Notes under the pieces: generated by a model
What the model saw: the letters and a program-made list of their open reading frames with translations, nothing else
Databases searched by the model: none
What the model was told of the DNA's origin: nothing
NCBI GenBank assembly: GCA_003223675.1
Contig: QHVW01000175.1
Location: 1-16,143 of the forward strand
Source of the DNA: Acidobacteriota bacterium
Lineage (GTDB): Bacteria > Acidobacteriota > Thermoanaerobaculia > Multivoradales > UBA5704
DNA: 16,143 nucleotides
Direction of reading: 5' to 3'
Made by a program: the position numbers and the translations under genes
Shown: positions 13,940 to 16,143 of the stretch, piece after piece
Numbering within the stretch: the stretch's first letter is position 1
How the letters are laid out: every line of letters starts with the position of its first letter

Positions 13940-14218
13940 ATGAAAAAGCGTGAGGATTCAACGCTGGACCTCCAGGCGGCCGTCCAGGAGCAGATCCTGC
14001 CGGCCGTCTCGGGGCTGAAGGACGTCCAGGAGCGGCTGAGAGCCTTTCAGGAGAGCCTGCCGGCCTTGCCCGACCGGGGAGAGGAGGAGATGGATGCCGT
14101 GACGGAGCTGCGGTCGATCCTCGGCTGCGTCCTCCTCGACAGCATCGGCCCGGCCATCCGGGATCTCCTGACGGCGGCGGCCTGCGTTGCGAAGATCCAG
14201 GAGCCGGACGAGCGATGA
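13940..14218 (+). CDS. Small helical protein upstream of an HTH-less TPR protein
   Basis: A 92-residue, charged, mostly helical protein with no signal peptide (MKKREDSTLDLQAAVQEQIL at the start). The stretch LPAVSGLKDVQERLRAFQES is coiled-coil-like, and ILGCVLLDSIGPAIRDLLTA is an amphipathic to hydrophobic helix. The ATG at 13940 is preferred over an upstream TTG at 13895, which would read through the intergenic palindrome. No Shine-Dalgarno is seen; TATCCT at 13925-13930, nine bases upstream, could be a -10 box of a near-leaderless mRNA. The stop at 14216-14218 overlaps the ribosome site of the next gene, nine bases before its start, so both are probably translated together and may interact. 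I do not recognise the family. Confidence 0.75.
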   Translation: MKKREDSTLDLQAAVQEQILPAVSGLKDVQERLRAFQESLPALPDRGEEEMDAVTELRSILGCVLLDSIGPAIRDLLTAAACVAKIQEPDER

Positions 14219-14227
14219 GGTCCCCTC

Positions 14228-15403
14228 TTGGATGACGACGATACGAAGGGGGAGCCGTACGACGAGATCTGGCGCAACCTGGATCTGAGCCCGGAGAAGG
14301 TGGCGGAGCGGGACCGGCGCCGCAAGAAGGCCGGCGATCTCTTCGCGGAGCTCACGAGCGCTCCGCCCGAACGCCAAGCCGGGCTCCTTCGCCAGGAGCG
14401 TTTCCAGAGTCTCGATCTGCTCGACCTGCTCCTGGAGTCGAGTCAGGACGCCCAACTCGCGGACCCCGCGCGGGCGGAAGACCTGTCCCATCTGGCCGCC
14501 CGGCTGGCGGCGACGCTCTCCGAGGACGAGCCGGAAGCGGTGGCGGCCCTGCCCAGAGCCTTCGGTCTGGGGGCCAACGCGCGGCGTCTGCGGCAGGACG
14601 TGACCGGAGCCGACGCGATGCTGGCCAAGGCGGCGCCCTTCCTGGAGTTTTCCGGCGAGCGCGCCCTGTACAGCCGGATCGCCGCGCTGGTGCGCTGGGA
14701 GCAGGGACGGCCCGACGAAGCCGACGCCCTTTTGCGGAACGCGATCCGCCTGTTCGGGGAAGAGGAGTCTGTCCCCGAAGTGGCCTGCTGCCGGGGGCTC
14801 CTGGGGCTACTCCAGATGGAGCAGAGGGGCCTGGGAGATCCGTTGCCCTCGCTGCTGGACGGCTGGGTGGAGATGAGCCGGGAGCTCCGGCCCGCGTTGG
14901 CTCTGCGGGTGGTGCTCTCCGCGGCCGTCTGTCTGGCGGAGCGGCGCCAGATGGAGCGGGCGCGGATGAAGCTGCGGGAGGCCTGGCGGCTGCTGTCGGA
15001 GATCGGGGATCCGCGAGAGCTGCTCCGCGCCTCCTGGCTCGAAGCGCGCGTGCTGGGCCGGCTCGGCGACCGGGAGGAGGCGCTGCAGATGCTGGAGTCG
15101 GTCCGCCTCAGGCTCTTCCTGGAGCCCAGCCCGGCCGAGGCCGCCCTGGTCTCGATCGATCTCGGCCTGGTGCTCGCCGAATCCGGACGCGCCGCCGAGA
15201 TCGAATCGCTCGCCGAAGCCCTCCGTAAAGCCTTCCCCGACGAAGCCCCCTTGATCGTCGCGACCGGAGGCCTTCTCCGCTTCGCCGAGCTGGCCCTGGA
15301 CGCCGAGCCCGGCCTGCCCGCCCTCGCCCGCCACGCCATCGCCACGATGCTCCGCACTTTCCGCGTGGCACGCTTGAGCCTGCAGCCGATGCCGTTCGCG
15401 TGA
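14228..15403 (+). CDS. HTH-less TPR-like protein related to the neighbouring XRE regulators
   Basis: A 391-residue protein with a TTG start at 14228 and GAGG at 14217-14220; no in-frame ATG lies nearby. An acidic N-terminus (MDDDDTKGEPYDEIWRNLDL) replaces the HTH. The rest follows the same plan as the regulators: PPERQAGLLRQERFQSLDLL parallels RQDRREAVANLPEFQSWALA of the long regulator, and LLRASWLEARVLGRLGDREE, AALVSIDLGLVLAESGRAAE parallel its last repeats. It is thus a family member that probably binds a peptide or protein but not DNA, somewhat as Rap proteins relate to HTH-bearing RRNPP members (analogy only). No signal peptide or membrane helix. It is co-directional and coupled with the 92-aa gene, which is its most likely partner. 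Confidence 0.8.
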   Translation: MDDDDTKGEPYDEIWRNLDLSPEKVAERDRRRKKAGDLFAELTSAPPERQAGLLRQERFQSLDLLDLLLESSQDAQLADPARAEDLSHLAARLAATLSEDEPEAVAALPRAFGLGANARRLRQDVTGADAMLAKAAPFLEFSGERALYSRIAALVRWEQGRPDEADALLRNAIRLFGEEESVPEVACCRGLLGLLQMEQRGLGDPLPSLLDGWVEMSRELRPALALRVVLSAAVCLAERRQMERARMKLREAWRLLSEIGDPRELLRASWLEARVLGRLGDREEALQMLESVRLRLFLEPSPAEAALVSIDLGLVLAESGRAAEIESLAEALRKAFPDEAPLIVATGGLLRFAELALDAEPGLPALARHAIATMLRTFRVARLSLQPMPFA

Positions 15404-15409
15404 GCTACG

Positions 15410-16143
15410 TTAGCGTTCGCCGAGAATCACATCGAACGTGGGCCACAAAGTCACTCCTCCCCCTGGGGTCCGCATACCTACGCGGGACATGTAGCGAAAG
15501 AGATTTCCATATGAGTCAAACAACCGGATCGGCTTGTAATTGTATTCAAGGTAGGAGACCCCGACCTGGTCCAAGGTGAAGATCTCATCAGGCTGGCTTA
15601 TTCCGTCCCGGTTCTTATCGATCCAGGCGCAGAGCTCATGGAACAGCAAATCACGGGAGTCGATGACCCCATCCGAATTGCCTCCTGCAGCAAGCGTATC
15701 GAGCTCGGCCAATGCACGGTACCCGACCTTCGCCGGCTCTCCTGTGAGAAGAGGGGTGGCATAACCGAAGAGCTCGCTTCCGTTGTCGATGACGCCATTG
15801 TGATTGCGGTCCATGCAAAGGAAGGCATCATCCCCTCCAGCTTGGGTCCATGCGATGTTGTCCAACACGCCGTCAGCATCGATATCGAAGCGGACGGCAG
15901 GATCGGGTCCGGACAGATGGAAGCCGTTCTGCGCGAGATCGAGGAGCACCGGGCAGTTGTCCTCGAAAACATGCGGCGGAGGTTGGTAGAGATCGGGGAT
16001 GCATTGTGAAGGCGCGTAAAGCTCGTCGCTCGCGTTGACTGAGTAGGCCAAAGCTCTCATCTGAGCATCGTAACAGGTTGAATAGTCCGCCGCGAGATCG
16101 CCCGAGGAACTATTCGCAAAACCAATTTCAGTAACGACCTTCG
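15410..16143 (-). CDS. Extracellular calcium-binding-type protein, C-terminal part (5' end missing)
   Basis: The minus-strand frame is open to the right edge of the window, so the start lies outside; 244 residues up to TAA at 15412-15410 are visible. An ATG at 16060 is internal. The sequence carries four Ca-binding-like loops: DIDADGVLD, DRNHNGVIDNGSE, NSDGVIDSRD and DKNRDGISQPDE. Together with PVLLDLAQNGFHL and SELFGYATPLLTG they resemble the C-terminal modules of large secreted haemolysin-type or VCBS/RHS-associated proteins of many bacteria. The protein is likely exported, and may end in an adhesin or toxin-like chain whose main domain is outside. A hand-counted line is about 47% G+C, well below the left half, which suggests transfer. 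Convergent with 14228-15403, six bases between stops. Confidence 0.75.
   Translation of the reverse strand, partial: KVVTEIGFANSSSGDLAADYSTCYDAQMRALAYSVNASDELYAPSQCIPDLYQPPPHVFEDNCPVLLDLAQNGFHLSGPDPAVRFDIDADGVLDNIAWTQAGGDDAFLCMDRNHNGVIDNGSELFGYATPLLTGEPAKVGYRALAELDTLAAGGNSDGVIDSRDLLFHELCAWIDKNRDGISQPDEIFTLDQVGVSYLEYNYKPIRLFDSYGNLFRYMSRVGMRTPGGGVTLWPTFDVILGER

Overview
The window is a GC-rich bacterial segment (coding lines above about 65-70% G+C by eye), consistent with a Gram-negative, heterotrophic member of Acidobacteriota, perhaps class Thermoanaerobaculia. That placement is inference. It rests on the mix of a sulfatase-TPR protein, exported TonB-C and PEGA proteins, and several XRE-TPR regulators. 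No rRNA, tRNA, IS element or CRISPR array was seen.

Left half (1-9558, all + strand): the C-terminal part of a sulfatase-like enzyme with TPRs, an exported TPR protein, an exported protein that looks like a pentein-fold (guanidine-modifying) enzyme, and a small four-helix membrane protein. After a 398-nt gap come a class I SAM methyltransferase, an exported TonB C-terminal-domain protein, a family 2 glycosyltransferase and an exported Gly/Tyr/His-rich protein with two PEGA-like domains. That gene ends at a good Rho-independent terminator. The genes are closely spaced, with one 41-nt overlap and one 1-nt gap, and look like ordinary envelope and conserved genes.

Right half (9559-16143) is an accessory-looking, mosaic region of lower and uneven G+C, built around one family of TPR-like regulators. 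It holds: a 3'-end relic of a regulator (9692-9790); a strong sigma70-type promoter; a two-gene operon of exported proteins, the first ending in an eight-cysteine tail; a short XRE-TPR regulator on the minus strand; a divergent exported protein with GCQ(I/V)DPGGRC repeats; a long minus-strand XRE-TPR regulator whose 3' part is out of frame because of a 20-bp imperfect tandem duplication; and, divergent from that, a 92-aa helical protein followed by an HTH-less member of the same TPR family. The window ends in the C-terminal part of an extracellular calcium-binding-type protein on the minus strand.

The most interesting hypothesis is that the XRE-TPR regulators and the neighbouring exported small proteins form peptide-sensing pairs like the RRNPP systems of Firmicutes (Rgg-SHP, PlcR-PapR, Rap-Phr), here in a Gram-negative-type genome. 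What can be seen directly is an HTH plus TPR architecture, signal peptides, a repeated Cys-containing decapeptide, and divergent or adjacent gene order. The signalling function is inference.
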